Positions 15,791-24,298 of a DNA stretch of 64,000 bases are shown here, piece by piece. The stretch is taken from the NCBI GenBank assembly GCA_947650155.1, contig CANSUS010000002.1, positions 1 through 64,000 on the forward strand, in the 5' to 3' direction. A model generated the notes under the pieces. The model was not told where the DNA came from. It saw only the letters and a list, made by a program, of their open reading frames with translations, and did no database searches. Within the stretch, counting starts at the first letter, position 1; the number at the start of each line of letters is the position of its first letter. The DNA is from an uncultured Lachnospiraceae bacterium. Lineage in GTDB: Bacteria; Bacillota; Clostridia; Lachnospirales; Lachnospiraceae. The position numbers were made by a program, and so were the translations under genes.

Positions 15791-18340
15791 ATGGTGTTTC
15801 CATTTGAAAACAACACGACTGCCGCCATAAGGAAACTGGCGGCGGGACGCATTCGTGCGAACAAAAATAGGAATATGTTTGTGATTCTGGCAGTTGTTCT
15901 GACAACGGTGTTGTTTGCGTCTTTGTTTGTTGTTGCGGGAGGATTTCTTGACCAAAACAAGCAGGTACAGCAGAAATATTATGGAACCGCGCATGCAGGT
16001 ATCAAATTTTTAACGAAAGAACAGCTGGAACTGCTGCAAGCATCGGATCTGGTAAAAGAAGTTTATTATACGAGAGTTGTGGGAAGAGCAGTAAATGAAG
16101 AATTATCGAAGCTGAGTACGGAAGTCAGATATGCGCAGGACGGTTCTGCCAGAAGCTTTTTGTGCGATCCGTCCGTGGGTACGATGCCGAAGGAAGAGGA
16201 TGAGATTGCCACAAGCACGTTGGTATTAGAAGCAATGGGACTGCCGTGTGAATTAGGAACCGCCGTTCATTTGCGCATTTCTGTCGACGACGTTCTTTAT
16301 GAAAAGGATTTTCGGCTGTGCGGTTTTTGGGAAGGAAATGAACGGGCGGGGGCGCAGATGGCATGGGTAAGCGAGACGTTTGCGGACAGCATTGCTCCGG
16401 CAGCACATCAGAACATTGCAGACAGTGGAAAATACGGAGGGATTTTTTGCGCGGATCTTTATTTTCCAACGGAATGGAACATAGAAAGGCAGATGAATAC
16501 ACTGCTCGTCCGGCTGGGAGAAGAGTCCGGGATTTATCAACTGCCCATCAGTACCAATCCGTCCTGTGGGTTAGGAATTTCAATGGATACCTTAAACAGT
16601 ATTTTTGTTCCGGCGGTATTTTTGCTGGGGATCATTGTCATTGTGGGTTATCTGATTATCTATAATATGTTTTCTATTTCTGTTGTGCAGGATGTACAGT
16701 TTTTCGGTCTGCTCCGTACAATCGGTGCAGGCAGCAGACAAATCCGGGATATTGTAAAAAGACAGGCCGTCAGACTTGCTCTTTTTGGGCTGCCTTTTGG
16801 ACTGGCGGCGGGGTATGTAATCGGTATGATATTTCTGCCTTATGTACTGACGCAGATCAATATGGAGGTTACGGGAACATACAGGAGCAGTCCGGCTGTA
16901 TTAATCGGAGCGGTCCTTTTTTCCTTACTGACGGTATATATCAGCAGTATAAAACCTTGTAAATATGCCGCTAAAATAGCGGCGGTCGAGGCAGTCAGAT
17001 ATACAGGAGGAGGCGGCAGCGGCGTCAGAATAAAGGGGAAAAGGAGCCGTAGATTTACACCTCTGTCTATAGCGATTAGAAATGTAAAGCGGGGCGGAAG
17101 GAAAGCGGCGCTTGTAATTGTCTCGCTGTCGCTCAGCATGATTTTGCTAAATACCACTTATACGGCAGTGACGGGGTTTGATCTGGAGACATTTATAAAT
17201 GAAAATTCGGCGGCAGATTTCTGCGTATCAGATTATACCGTGTTACATGGGATTTGGCCTGAAAATCTTTCAGGAATCAGTAATGGACTGATGCAGGAAA
17301 TAGAAAGGATACCGGGATTGGAAGAAAAAGCCTTTGTCTATGCGAAAGAAATCAGGCAGCAGGTTCCTGATGCGCTCATAAAGAGGGGAATGCAGGGAAA
17401 AGATACAGCCTGGACAGGACTGGAGGATGCGGAGAAAGGGCTGGAGGAATATCATAGTACTTCGGCAATGATATATGGAATAGACGACGCCCTGCTGGAT
17501 TTGGTAACCATTTCAGAGGGAGTGGTGGATGAGTCGTTGTGGGAATCGGGAAAAGGCGTTATTGTATATGATTTTTATTATGAAAGCAATGGAGGATCAG
17601 GAGGAACCTCTCCTTTATATCGTATTGGGGATGATATTACCATTACGGATGAAAAGGGCGGCACACACGACTTTAAAGTCATGGCGGCAGGAAAATTAAA
17701 CAATGATATAAGCGCGCATTACGTGGTCGATCTGGGGTTTTGTGTGATCCTTCCCGTACAGGGATATGAAGAAGTATACGGAAAGACACAGCCGTTAACG
17801 GCGGTTTTCAATGTGGCGGATCAGTATAGGGAAAAAGCGGAGGAATGGATCTATGATTACAGCAGTAACGTGGAAAAAGATTTAGACTATATTTCTTACC
17901 GGACTTACGAGAAGGAATTTCAGGAAAGTAAAGCGGCCTATACGATGATCGGTACTGTACTGGGGATGATTCTGGCATTGATCGGACTACTGAATTTTAC
18001 CAATGTGACAGTGACTTCTCTGCTGGCAAGACAAAAGGAAATGGCGGTGCTTGGCGCGGCCGGTATGGGAAAACGGCAGATGAAGCGGATGCTTATATGG
18101 GAAGGAACCGCTTATATTGGATTGGCATTTTTGCTCACAGTAACGCTTGGGACAGGAATTGTTTATTACATCTGTGAAAAATTCGTGGGAAATATATGGG
18201 CATTTCAATACCGGTTTACTTTAGTGCCTGTGGTTTTGTGCCTTCCGTTTCTGCTTACAGTGGCGGTGATTGTGCCTCTGGCATTCTGGCAGCGGATGGA
18301 AAAGAAAAGCCTTGTAGAGAGATTACGGGCAGTGGAATAG
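15791..18340 (+). CDS. ABC transporter permease, duplicated FtsX/MacB type
   Basis: An 849-residue membrane protein. One N-terminal helix (about 30-52) is followed by a ~220-residue extracytoplasmic domain and a three-helix FtsX domain (about 275-415). After a Gly/Arg/Lys-rich cytoplasmic linker (about 425-445) the pattern repeats with another helix, a second large outside domain and a C-terminal FtsX domain (about 720-845). FtsX-type permeases act on lipids, lipoproteins or peptide antibiotics rather than importing nutrients. GGAGGTGAGGG precedes ATG 15791; the open frame to 15707 lacks a site. Confidence 0.9.
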   Translation: MVFPFENNTTAAIRKLAAGRIRANKNRNMFVILAVVLTTVLFASLFVVAGGFLDQNKQVQQKYYGTAHAGIKFLTKEQLELLQASDLVKEVYYTRVVGRAVNEELSKLSTEVRYAQDGSARSFLCDPSVGTMPKEEDEIATSTLVLEAMGLPCELGTAVHLRISVDDVLYEKDFRLCGFWEGNERAGAQMAWVSETFADSIAPAAHQNIADSGKYGGIFCADLYFPTEWNIERQMNTLLVRLGEESGIYQLPISTNPSCGLGISMDTLNSIFVPAVFLLGIIVIVGYLIIYNMFSISVVQDVQFFGLLRTIGAGSRQIRDIVKRQAVRLALFGLPFGLAAGYVIGMIFLPYVLTQINMEVTGTYRSSPAVLIGAVLFSLLTVYISSIKPCKYAAKIAAVEAVRYTGGGGSGVRIKGKRSRRFTPLSIAIRNVKRGGRKAALVIVSLSLSMILLNTTYTAVTGFDLETFINENSAADFCVSDYTVLHGIWPENLSGISNGLMQEIERIPGLEEKAFVYAKEIRQQVPDALIKRGMQGKDTAWTGLEDAEKGLEEYHSTSAMIYGIDDALLDLVTISEGVVDESLWESGKGVIVYDFYYESNGGSGGTSPLYRIGDDITITDEKGGTHDFKVMAAGKLNNDISAHYVVDLGFCVILPVQGYEEVYGKTQPLTAVFNVADQYREKAEEWIYDYSSNVEKDLDYISYRTYEKEFQESKAAYTMIGTVLGMILALIGLLNFTNVTVTSLLARQKEMAVLGAAGMGKRQMKRMLIWEGTAYIGLAFLLTVTLGTGIVYYICEKFVGNIWAFQYRFTLVPVVLCLPFLLTVAVIVPLAFWQRMEKKSLVERLRAVE

Positions 18341-18366
18341 TTTTCGGAACGGAAAGGAGAATGATG

Positions 18367-19044
18367 ATGAGCAGTATTTTACAGACGATAGACTTAAAAA
18401 AATATTATGGGGAAGAACCGAATATTACAAGAGCGCTTGACGGCGTGAACTTCGAGGTGGAACAGGGGGAATTTGTGGCAGTAGTGGGGACTTCCGGCAG
18501 CGGCAAATCCACGCTGCTGCATATGATGGGAGGACTGGACAGGCCCACGTCCGGCAGTGTGATTGTACGGGGAAATGAGCTTGCAAAGAAAAAAGAGGAG
18601 GAACTGACTATTTTCAGGCGCAGGAACATTGGATTTATTTTTCAGAATTATAATCTGGTTCCGATTTTAAATGTGTATGAAAATATCGTCCTGCCTGTGG
18701 AATTGGACGGAGATAAAGCGGACAAAAGTTTTTTGGAGGAAATTGTTCATATGCTGGCGTTGGAGGATAAGCTGAACAGCATGCCAAATCAATTATCCGG
18801 CGGACAGCAGCAGCGTGCTGCGATTGCCCGTGCGCTCATTACGAAACCTGCAATCGTACTGGCAGACGAGCCGACGGGAAATTTGGACAGTAAATCGAGT
18901 GCGGATGTTCTGGGACTTTTAAAGCGCACCGGAACGGAGTTTCATCAGACAATCGTCATGATTACGCATAATAATGAAATTGCCCAGCTTGCAGACCGGA
19001 TTGTACGGATTGAGGACGGACGGATTGTAGAGAGGCGCGTATAA
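18367..19044 (+). CDS. ABC transporter ATP-binding protein (MacB/LolD/BceA type)
   Basis: A 225-residue ATPase with Walker A GTSGSGKST, Q-loop FQNYNLVPI, signature LSGGQQQRAAIARAL, Walker B VLADEPTGNLD and switch His in ITHNN. Size and the NLVP/NLD features place it in the MacB/LolD/BceA group that pairs with FtsX-type permeases. Three ATGs lie in a row (18361, 18364, 18367); the third has the best distance (7 nt) from AGGAG. It is the last gene of the regulator-kinase-permease-ATPase unit. Confidence 0.92.
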   Translation: MSSILQTIDLKKYYGEEPNITRALDGVNFEVEQGEFVAVVGTSGSGKSTLLHMMGGLDRPTSGSVIVRGNELAKKKEEELTIFRRRNIGFIFQNYNLVPILNVYENIVLPVELDGDKADKSFLEEIVHMLALEDKLNSMPNQLSGGQQQRAAIARALITKPAIVLADEPTGNLDSKSSADVLGLLKRTGTEFHQTIVMITHNNEIAQLADRIVRIEDGRIVERRV

Positions 19045-19069
19045 AAAGATAAGAAGCTTATGAAAGGTG

Positions 19070-19091
19070 CAGCCTGTAGAAATGCAGGCTG
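19070..19091. terminator. Hairpin between convergent ABC ATPase and hicB genes
   Basis: A perfect 7-bp stem CAGCCTG/CAGGCTG with an 8-nt loop lies between convergent stop codons. It has only a weak T-rich tail on the right, so termination is uncertain. Confidence 0.35.
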
Positions 19092-19093
19092 TA

Positions 19094-19489
19094 TTATGAT
19101 TGTATTTTTGCAATGAGAGCTTCCTGTAAAATCTGTGAAAAATTCAGATCCATAGCGACAGCGGCTTCATTCAGCCATTCGGGAATACTCAGCGTTTTCT
19201 TTACGGCACGTGAACCGGTGCGTTTTTTGTAAGCAAGCATATCAAATTCAATTACGACAAGGAAAGAATCCGGTTCAGGGGTGATCATTGTGGGGTCGGA
19301 AACGTCGGGGAATGGCTGCTGTTCTTTCTCACGGCAGGTCAGTGCCAGACCCAGTGCATCTACAGCCATTTCATAAGCCTGTTCCATATCTTCACCCTGA
19401 GTAAGACATTCAGGAATATCCGGAAAGGAAATCCAAAATCCTCCCTCTTCTGCTTTGTGAAATAATGCCGGATAAAATAATTTTTTCAT
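19094..19489 (-). CDS. hicB: HicB family antitoxin
   Basis: A 131-residue antitoxin. The N-terminal part (FYPALFHKAEEGGFWISFPD, then ECLTQGEDMEQAYEMA) is the degenerate RNase H-like HicB domain that blocks the toxin. The C-terminal part (KKTLSIPEWLNEAAVAM...FSQILQEAL) looks like a ribbon-helix-helix DNA-binding module for autorepression. It lies 48 bp downstream of hicA on the same strand with GGAGGCG before its ATG. The palindrome cluster upstream of hicA is the likely target site. Confidence 0.9.
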   Translation of the reverse strand: MKKLFYPALFHKAEEGGFWISFPDIPECLTQGEDMEQAYEMAVDALGLALTCREKEQQPFPDVSDPTMITPEPDSFLVVIEFDMLAYKKRTGSRAVKKTLSIPEWLNEAAVAMDLNFSQILQEALIAKIQS

Positions 19490-19537
19490 ATAGCGCCTCC
19501 ATTTTTAGAGAGCGGGTTTATTTGAGTCCCGCTTGTT

Positions 19538-19705
19538 TTATATGGCCTGTTCCAGCCCTTTTTTTAAACTTGCACTATGATAGGGAACTTCAGTCTGACA
19601 TCCGGTGTGATCATTTCGCATTTTTACATGAGAGCCATTTTGACCAATTATTGTAAAACCGTTTTTTTTCAGATGCTTTATCATTTCACGCGGTGTCATT
19701 GGCAT
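19538..19705 (-). CDS. hicA: HicA family mRNA interferase toxin, C-terminus frameshifted
   Basis: A 55-residue protein, MPMTPREMIKHLKKNGF followed by GQNGSHVKM, with the catalytic His of the double-stranded-RNA-binding-like HicA fold (His26) intact, and VPYHSASLKKGLEQAI at the end. HicA proteins normally continue with a short tail like LKQAGLK. Here the stop comes right after AI. Codons for KQAGLK and a stop follow in another frame (19536 down to 19518), so one base has been lost (or two gained) around 19538-19541. Start: AGGAGG is 9 nt upstream. The toxin may be active, weakened or dead; the tail's role is not readable from sequence. Confidence 0.85.
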   Translation of the reverse strand: MPMTPREMIKHLKKNGFTIIGQNGSHVKMRNDHTGCQTEVPYHSASLKKGLEQAI

Positions 19706-19739
19706 TATTATTTACCTCCTGTATCCCTGTCATACAATG

Positions 19740-19768
19740 ATGATAACACGTAATATTACGTATGCCAA
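19740..19768 (-). promoter_or_regulatory. hicAB promoter
   Basis: On the minus strand TTGGCA (19768-19763), 17-bp spacer and TATCAT (19745-19740). The spacer consists almost wholly of one palindromic operator. Confidence 0.65.
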
Positions 19769-19790
19769 TATTGGCACGTAATATTACGTG
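19747..19790. promoter_or_regulatory. Triple palindrome operator of hicAB
   Basis: Three perfect palindromes touch or overlap: ACGTAATATTACGT (19748-19761), TGCCAATATTGGCA (19763-19776) and CACGTAATATTACGTG (19775-19790). The first and third share a 14-bp sequence, and the first fills the hicAB promoter spacer. This fits autorepression by the HicB C-terminal domain. Confidence 0.8.
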
Positions 19791-19818
19791 TCCAGTAATA
19801 AAAAATCTTTTTTTCATG

Positions 19819-19847
19819 TTGACATCCCAAGGAAAATATTGTAAGAT
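19819..19847 (+). promoter_or_regulatory. Promoter of LacI-family regulator gene
   Basis: TTGACA (19819-19824), 17-bp spacer, TAAGAT (19842-19847), about 48 bp before the ATG at 19895. Confidence 0.75.
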
Positions 19848-19854
19848 AATTTCA

Positions 19855-19866
19855 GAAAACGTTTTC
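19855..19866. promoter_or_regulatory. cre-like / LacI-family operator
   Basis: The perfect 12-bp palindrome GAAAACGTTTTC lies right at the expected transcription start. It matches the core of catabolite-responsive elements and generic LacI-family operators with a central CG, so autoregulation or CcpA control is likely. Confidence 0.65.
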
Positions 19867-19894
19867 CGAGTAAAATAAAACAGGAGTAAATGGA

Positions 19895-20884
19895 ATGGTA
19901 TCAATCAAAGATGTTGCAAAACATGCAGGCGTGGCAATATCGACGGTATCAAAGGTGCTGAATCATTATCCGAACATCAGTGAAGAAACGAAAAAGAAAG
20001 TCAATGCGGCGATTGAAGAACTTAATTTTGTTCCCAATTCTATTGCGGCGGCGCTTTCCTCGAAGCAGTCCGGAAGGGTGGCGTTACTGATCAATATGAT
20101 CACGCAGACGCAGGCGATCGACGAGATCGATATGCAGTATCTCTCCGGTGCAATCGAACAGGCAATGGAACTGCACATTGATGTGATCACACTTTTTTTC
20201 TCTATGCTGGAGGAAAAAAATGTGGAGGAGGTCATTCGTTACTTTCAGTCACAAAATATCGAGGGCATTGTGATCTTCGGTATGTCCAAGGAGGATAAAG
20301 TATTACATGAACTGATTGAGGCAAAAATATTTAAGATTGTGTTGGTTGATGCACCATTAGTAAATGAGAATACCTCCTGTGTCTGGATCGATCAGAAAAA
20401 AGCGCAGATCGATGTGGCAAAAAAGACAATTGAAGAAAATAATTGTAAACGTATTCTGTATATTGCCGGAAAAAAGAACGGATATGTAACAGAAAAGCGT
20501 CTGGAAGGTATCAGGCAGCTTGCAGAAGAGGAAAAATTACAGCTTTTAATCAGAAATGGCGAGTTTTCGGAACTTATGGCAAGAAACATTACATTCCGGT
20601 ATGCGAAAAATAAAGACGTGGTCATTTGCGCATCGGATCTGATGGCGATCGGCGCAATGAAGGCGCTTACCGAGATGGACATTTTTCGTCCGGTCTGTGG
20701 ATTTGACGGCATTACCCTTATGGGATATGTGGGAAAGCAGATGAATACAATCAGACAGAATTTTGCAAGTATTGCCTCGGAGGCGGTAAAAGAAGTAAAT
20801 CGTCTGATGGGCGGAGCGGATGGACAGGAAATTGTGTTACCTTACAGTATAGAACGGCTGCAGTATCTGGATATTATATGTTAG
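19895..20884 (+). CDS. LacI-family transcriptional regulator
   Basis: A 329-residue regulator with the LacI helix-turn-helix at the start (SIKDVAKHAGVAISTVSKVLN), hinge helix near NSIAAALSS, and a periplasmic-binding-protein-like effector domain. The C-terminal domain is somewhat shorter and less typical than in sugar-binding members. It stands 106 bp before glgP on the same strand and has a cre-like palindrome in its own promoter, so control of glycogen or maltodextrin breakdown is a reasonable inference. Confidence 0.9.
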   Translation: MVSIKDVAKHAGVAISTVSKVLNHYPNISEETKKKVNAAIEELNFVPNSIAAALSSKQSGRVALLINMITQTQAIDEIDMQYLSGAIEQAMELHIDVITLFFSMLEEKNVEEVIRYFQSQNIEGIVIFGMSKEDKVLHELIEAKIFKIVLVDAPLVNENTSCVWIDQKKAQIDVAKKTIEENNCKRILYIAGKKNGYVTEKRLEGIRQLAEEEKLQLLIRNGEFSELMARNITFRYAKNKDVVICASDLMAIGAMKALTEMDIFRPVCGFDGITLMGYVGKQMNTIRQNFASIASEAVKEVNRLMGGADGQEIVLPYSIERLQYLDIIC

Positions 20885-20989
20885 AAGCGAAGCAATAAGA
20901 ATGTTATCTTTTGAAATAGTAAACTATATTATGAATGGGGTAAAGAACCCGCAGGCGGAGTGAAGGTATCCGCAGAAATGGAGGAAGAA

Positions 20990-23260
20990 ATGAATTTAGA
21001 ACAGCAGTTACAGGCAATTACACAGAAAAACTACGGAAAAGACGTAAGGGGATGCGACGATAAAGAGTTATACTACAGCATTCTTAACTTATCCAAAGAA
21101 CTGATTGGGCAAAAGCCCGTGATCAGCGGGGACAAGAAGGTTTATTACATTTCCGCGGAATTTTTGATCGGTAAGCTTTTATCTAACAACCTGATTAATT
21201 TAGGGGTATATGATGAACTGGATGAGCTTTTGAAAGCAAACGGTAAATCCTTAAGTAAAATCGAAGAAATTGAGCCGGAACCATCTTTAGGAAACGGCGG
21301 TCTTGGCAGACTTGCAGCATGTTTCCTTGATTCCATTGCAACCCTCGGACTTCCGGGCGACGGTATCGGTCTGAATTATCATTTTGGTCTGTTCAAACAG
21401 GTATTTAAAGATAAATTACAGTGTGCGGAAAAGAATGACTGGATCGAGGCGCAGTCGTGGTTAAACAAGACGGACGTATCTTTTAAAGTAAAATTCGGAG
21501 ACAGAACGGTTACATCCAGATTGTTTGATATTGATGTGATCGGATATGAGCAGGGTGTGAACAAACTGCACTTGTTCGATATTGAGACAATTGATGAGAG
21601 TCTGGTAAAGAAAGGCATCGATTTTGATAAAGAAGAGATCGAGAAGAACCTTACTTTGTTCTTATACCCGGACGACTCTGATGAGGCAGGAAATCTTCTT
21701 CGTATTTATCAGCAGTATTTTATGGTGTCCAACGGCGCGCAGCTTATTTTGCAGGAAATGAAAGCAAATGGTCATGATCTGCATAGATTATATGATCATG
21801 CGGCGATCCAGATTAACGATACCCATCCGACGATGGTAATTCCGGAGTTGATTCGTATTCTGACAGAGGAAGAAGGCTTCTCTATGGATGAGGCGATCGA
21901 CGTAGTAAGCCGTACCTGCGCTTACACCAACCATACAATTCTGGCGGAAGCGTTGGAAAAATGGCCGCTTAAATATCTGGAAAAGGTTGTGCCTGCATTA
22001 GTACCGATCATCAAGGAATTGGATAAGAGGGTAGCAAAGAAATATAAAGATAAGACCGTGCAGATCATTGATAAAGACGACAGAGTGCATATGGCTCATA
22101 TCGACATCCATTACGGTTATTCCGTAAACGGCGTGGCAGCGATCCATACGGAAATTTTGAAGGATTCCGAATTAAATAATTTCTACAAAATCTATCCTGA
22201 GAAATTTAACAATAAGACAAACGGTATTACTTTCAGAAGATGGCTGCTTTCCTGTAACAGAGAACTTGCTGCATTCCTGTCCAAAACGATCGGCGACGGA
22301 TTTAAGAAAGATGCGGCTCAGCTGGAGAAATTGTTAGAGCATAAGGACGATCAGGCTGTACTTGATACGATCGCAGCAATTAAGAAAAATAAAAAACAGG
22401 AACTTGTAGACTATGTAAAAGAAGCGGAAGGCGTAGAATTAAATCCGAACTCCATCTTTGATATTCAGGTGAAGAGGCTTCATGAGTATAAACGTCAGCA
22501 GATGAACGCGCTTTACATCATCCACAAATATCTGGAGATCAAAGCAGGCAAAAAACCGACCACACCGCTTACCTTTATCTTTGGTGCGAAAGCGGCGCCG
22601 GCATATGTGATTGCACAGGATATTATTCACTTACTGCTTGTTATGCAGGAGATCATCAATAAAGACCCCGAGGTAAGTCCTTATATGCATCTTCTCATGG
22701 TAGAGAACTATAACGTAAGTTATGCGGAAAAACTGATCCCGGCATGCGATATTTCCGAGCAGATTTCTCTGGCATCCAAAGAGGCATCAGGAACAGGTAA
22801 CATGAAATTCATGTTAAACGGCGCGGTAACACTTGGTACTTCCGATGGCGCAAATGTGGAAATTCATGAGCTTGTGGGAGATGATAATATTTATATTTTC
22901 GGTGAGAAATCCGAGCAGATCATTGAACATTATGAAAAGGCAGATTATGTATCCAAAGATTACTACAAGAAGAGCAAAGTCATTAAAGAGGCAGTGGACT
23001 TCATTGTAAGTAAGGAAGCGTTAAAAGTCGGACATAAGGAGAACCTGGAAAGACTTTACAAGGAGCTTCTGGAGAAAGACTGGTTCATGACACTGCTTGA
23101 TCTGGAGGATTATATTGCTACAAAGGATAAGATGTTCAAGGATTACGAAGACAGTCAGAAATGGAAGAAGATGATGCTTGTAAATATTGCAAAGGCTGGA
23201 TTCTTCTCATCAGACAGGACGATTGAAGAGTATAACAGGGACATTTGGAAGTTAAGATAA
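20990..23260 (+). CDS. glgP: Glycogen/maltodextrin phosphorylase
   Basis: A 756-residue GT35 phosphorylase that releases glucose-1-phosphate from alpha-1,4-glucans with pyridoxal phosphate. The PLP-binding lysine is in [15 protein letters not shown] (Lys606 by codon count). [19 protein letters not shown] and [17 protein letters not shown] are the other family blocks. It is at the short end of the family, lacking the eukaryotic regulatory N-terminal extension. ATG 20990 follows GGAGGA at 4 nt; the frame is open to GTG 20960. The 3' flank carries a two-unit array of structured repeats. Confidence 0.95.
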   Translation: MNLEQQLQAITQKNYGKDVRGCDDKELYYSILNLSKELIGQKPVISGDKKVYYISAEFLIGKLLSNNLINLGVYDELDELLKANGKSLSKIEEIEPEPSLGNGGLGRLAACFLDSIATLGLPGDGIGLNYHFGLFKQVFKDKLQCAEKNDWIEAQSWLNKTDVSFKVKFGDRTVTSRLFDIDVIGYEQGVNKLHLFDIETIDESLVKKGIDFDKEEIEKNLTLFLYPDDSDEAGNLLRIYQQYFMVSNGAQLILQEMKANGHDLHRLYDHAAIQINDTHPTMVIPELIRILTEEEGFSMDEAIDVVSRTCAYTNHTILAEALEKWPLKYLEKVVPALVPIIKELDKRVAKKYKDKTVQIIDKDDRVHMAHIDIHYGYSVNGVAAIHTEILKDSELNNFYKIYPEKFNNKTNGITFRRWLLSCNRELAAFLSKTIGDGFKKDAAQLEKLLEHKDDQAVLDTIAAIKKNKKQELVDYVKEAEGVELNPNSIFDIQVKRLHEYKRQQMNALYIIHKYLEIKAGKKPTTPLTFIFGAKAAPAYVIAQDIIHLLLVMQEIINKDPEVSPYMHLLMVENYNVSYAEKLIPACDISEQISLASKEASGTGNMKFMLNGAVTLGTSDGANVEIHELVGDDNIYIFGEKSEQIIEHYEKADYVSKDYYKKSKVIKEAVDFIVSKEALKVGHKENLERLYKELLEKDWFMTLLDLEDYIATKDKMFKDYEDSQKWKKMMLVNIAKAGFFSSDRTIEEYNRDIWKLR

Positions 23261-23262
23261 TA

Positions 23263-23545
23263 GCGTGAAAAGTACTTCTAAAGCTCACGCCAGAGGGCGT
23301 TTCGCTAAGAAGTACTAAGTTTCACGCCGAAAAATGCCTGAAAAGCGGCATTTTTCATCAGGATTTGTGTCGCGGCAGAGCCGCGACATGGAGGTTAGTG
23401 TGAGAAGTACTTCTAAGACTCATGCCGGAGGGCATTTCGTCAAGAAGTACTAAATCTCACACAAGAGAATGCCCCAAATACGGGCATTCTCGGTATTGAT
23501 TTGTGATTCCGCAAAGCGGAATCATAGAGGTTAATGTGAGAAGTA
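23263..23545. repeat. Tandem array of three-hairpin units with compensatory changes
   Basis: Unit A (23263-23397) and unit B (23398-23533) each fold into H1 (65 nt, four stacked stems), H2 (10-bp stem; 23329-23356 and 23465-23491) and H3 (8-bp stem with 5-nt loop; 23368-23388 and 23504-23524), then GAGGTTARTGTGAGA. A third copy starts at 23534 and breaks off at 23545, where a terminator begins. In H1 twelve positions differ between the units: ten are five base-pair swaps that keep pairing (positions 2-64, 7-59, 20-44, 21-43, 26-37 of the 65), and the other two are in a loop and a bulge. H2 and H3 also differ in sequence yet pair fully. Function unknown. Confidence 0.85.
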
Positions 23546-23556
23546 TGTTTTTAGTA

Positions 23557-23602
23557 GGATACGGTGTAACTTTCGTAAAATGGATTACACCGTATCCTTT
23601 TG
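23557..23602 (+). terminator. Strong terminator at end of hairpin array
   Basis: A perfect 13-bp stem GGATACGGTGTAA / TTACACCGTATCC with a 15-nt loop and T4. It interrupts the third repeat unit. Confidence 0.8.
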
Positions 23603-23722
23603 TTATGCTGCAAACTTAAAGTCCGGCGGATTGTTCCGTATTTCTACCATTGTGGCAAGGATTTCTTTTTCGGTGGGAATACTACGTTATTTATTTCTTG
23701 TATGTGGAAAGTTGGTGTCTGC

Positions 23723-24187
23723 TTGAATAAAAAAGAAATCATACAAATAGTAATTGAAAATAACGGAGGTATTGCAAAAACTTCAGACTTTGCCAATAAA
23801 GGGGTAAATAAATACGAGGTAGCGTCTTTTTGTAAACAAGGGGTTATTGAAAGGATTCGCAGGGGGTTTTATCAGCTTCCGCAAAACAATACTTTGCTGG
23901 AGGAACAGTTGATACGTGAGATTCTTCCACAGGGAATTATTTGTGTGGAGTCCGCATTATTCCATTATGGATACAATAATTTTTCTCCCCGTGAATGGTC
24001 GATTGCCGTACCCAGAACAGCATCTCGTGCCGTAAAGAATATTGAAGAATTTCCGATGAAAGCTTACTATATTCAAAAAGATTTTTTGACTGAACCGTTT
24101 ACAGCGGCAATTCTGAACGACAAATTCACAAAATTTTGGTATGCTAATGATAATAACTGGATACAAGAAGGAAATTATTTTAGATAA
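23723..24187 (+). CDS. Truncated AbiEi-like (type IV antitoxin) protein
   Basis: About 154 residues from TTG 23723 (or 161 from ATG 23702). The N-terminal winged helix (KKEIIQIVIENNGGIAKTSDF, then RIRRGFYQLP) and the middle (GIICVESALFHYGY, then WSIAVPRTASR) match AbiEi-type transcriptional antitoxins. After about residue 120 the usual region with a DRTICD-like motif is missing and the tail is unrelated. No AbiEii nucleotidyltransferase gene follows. It is therefore probably a decayed or replaced-tail orphan. No convincing ribosome site is seen, which adds doubt about expression. Confidence 0.6.
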   Translation: MNKKEIIQIVIENNGGIAKTSDFANKGVNKYEVASFCKQGVIERIRRGFYQLPQNNTLLEEQLIREILPQGIICVESALFHYGYNNFSPREWSIAVPRTASRAVKNIEEFPMKAYYIQKDFLTEPFTAAILNDKFTKFWYANDNNWIQEGNYFR

Positions 24188-24298
24188 ATATAGAATATTT
24201 TACAAAAATATATAAAACAGGGGATGGACTTTTGTCGTTTTTATGGTACAATAGAAGCATCAAAGGAAACAAAAAACATATATTATTGGAGGGTTATC

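Noticed and set aside
13856..19044. Canonical Bce-type bacitracin resistance module
   Set aside because: The kinase is intramembrane-sensing as in BceS, but the permease is 849 residues with two outside domains and two FtsX domains, unlike BceB with its single large loop. The specific name is not supported.
23263..23545. CRISPR array
   Set aside because: Only two units of ~135 bp, no unique spacers between short constant repeats, and no cas genes in the window.
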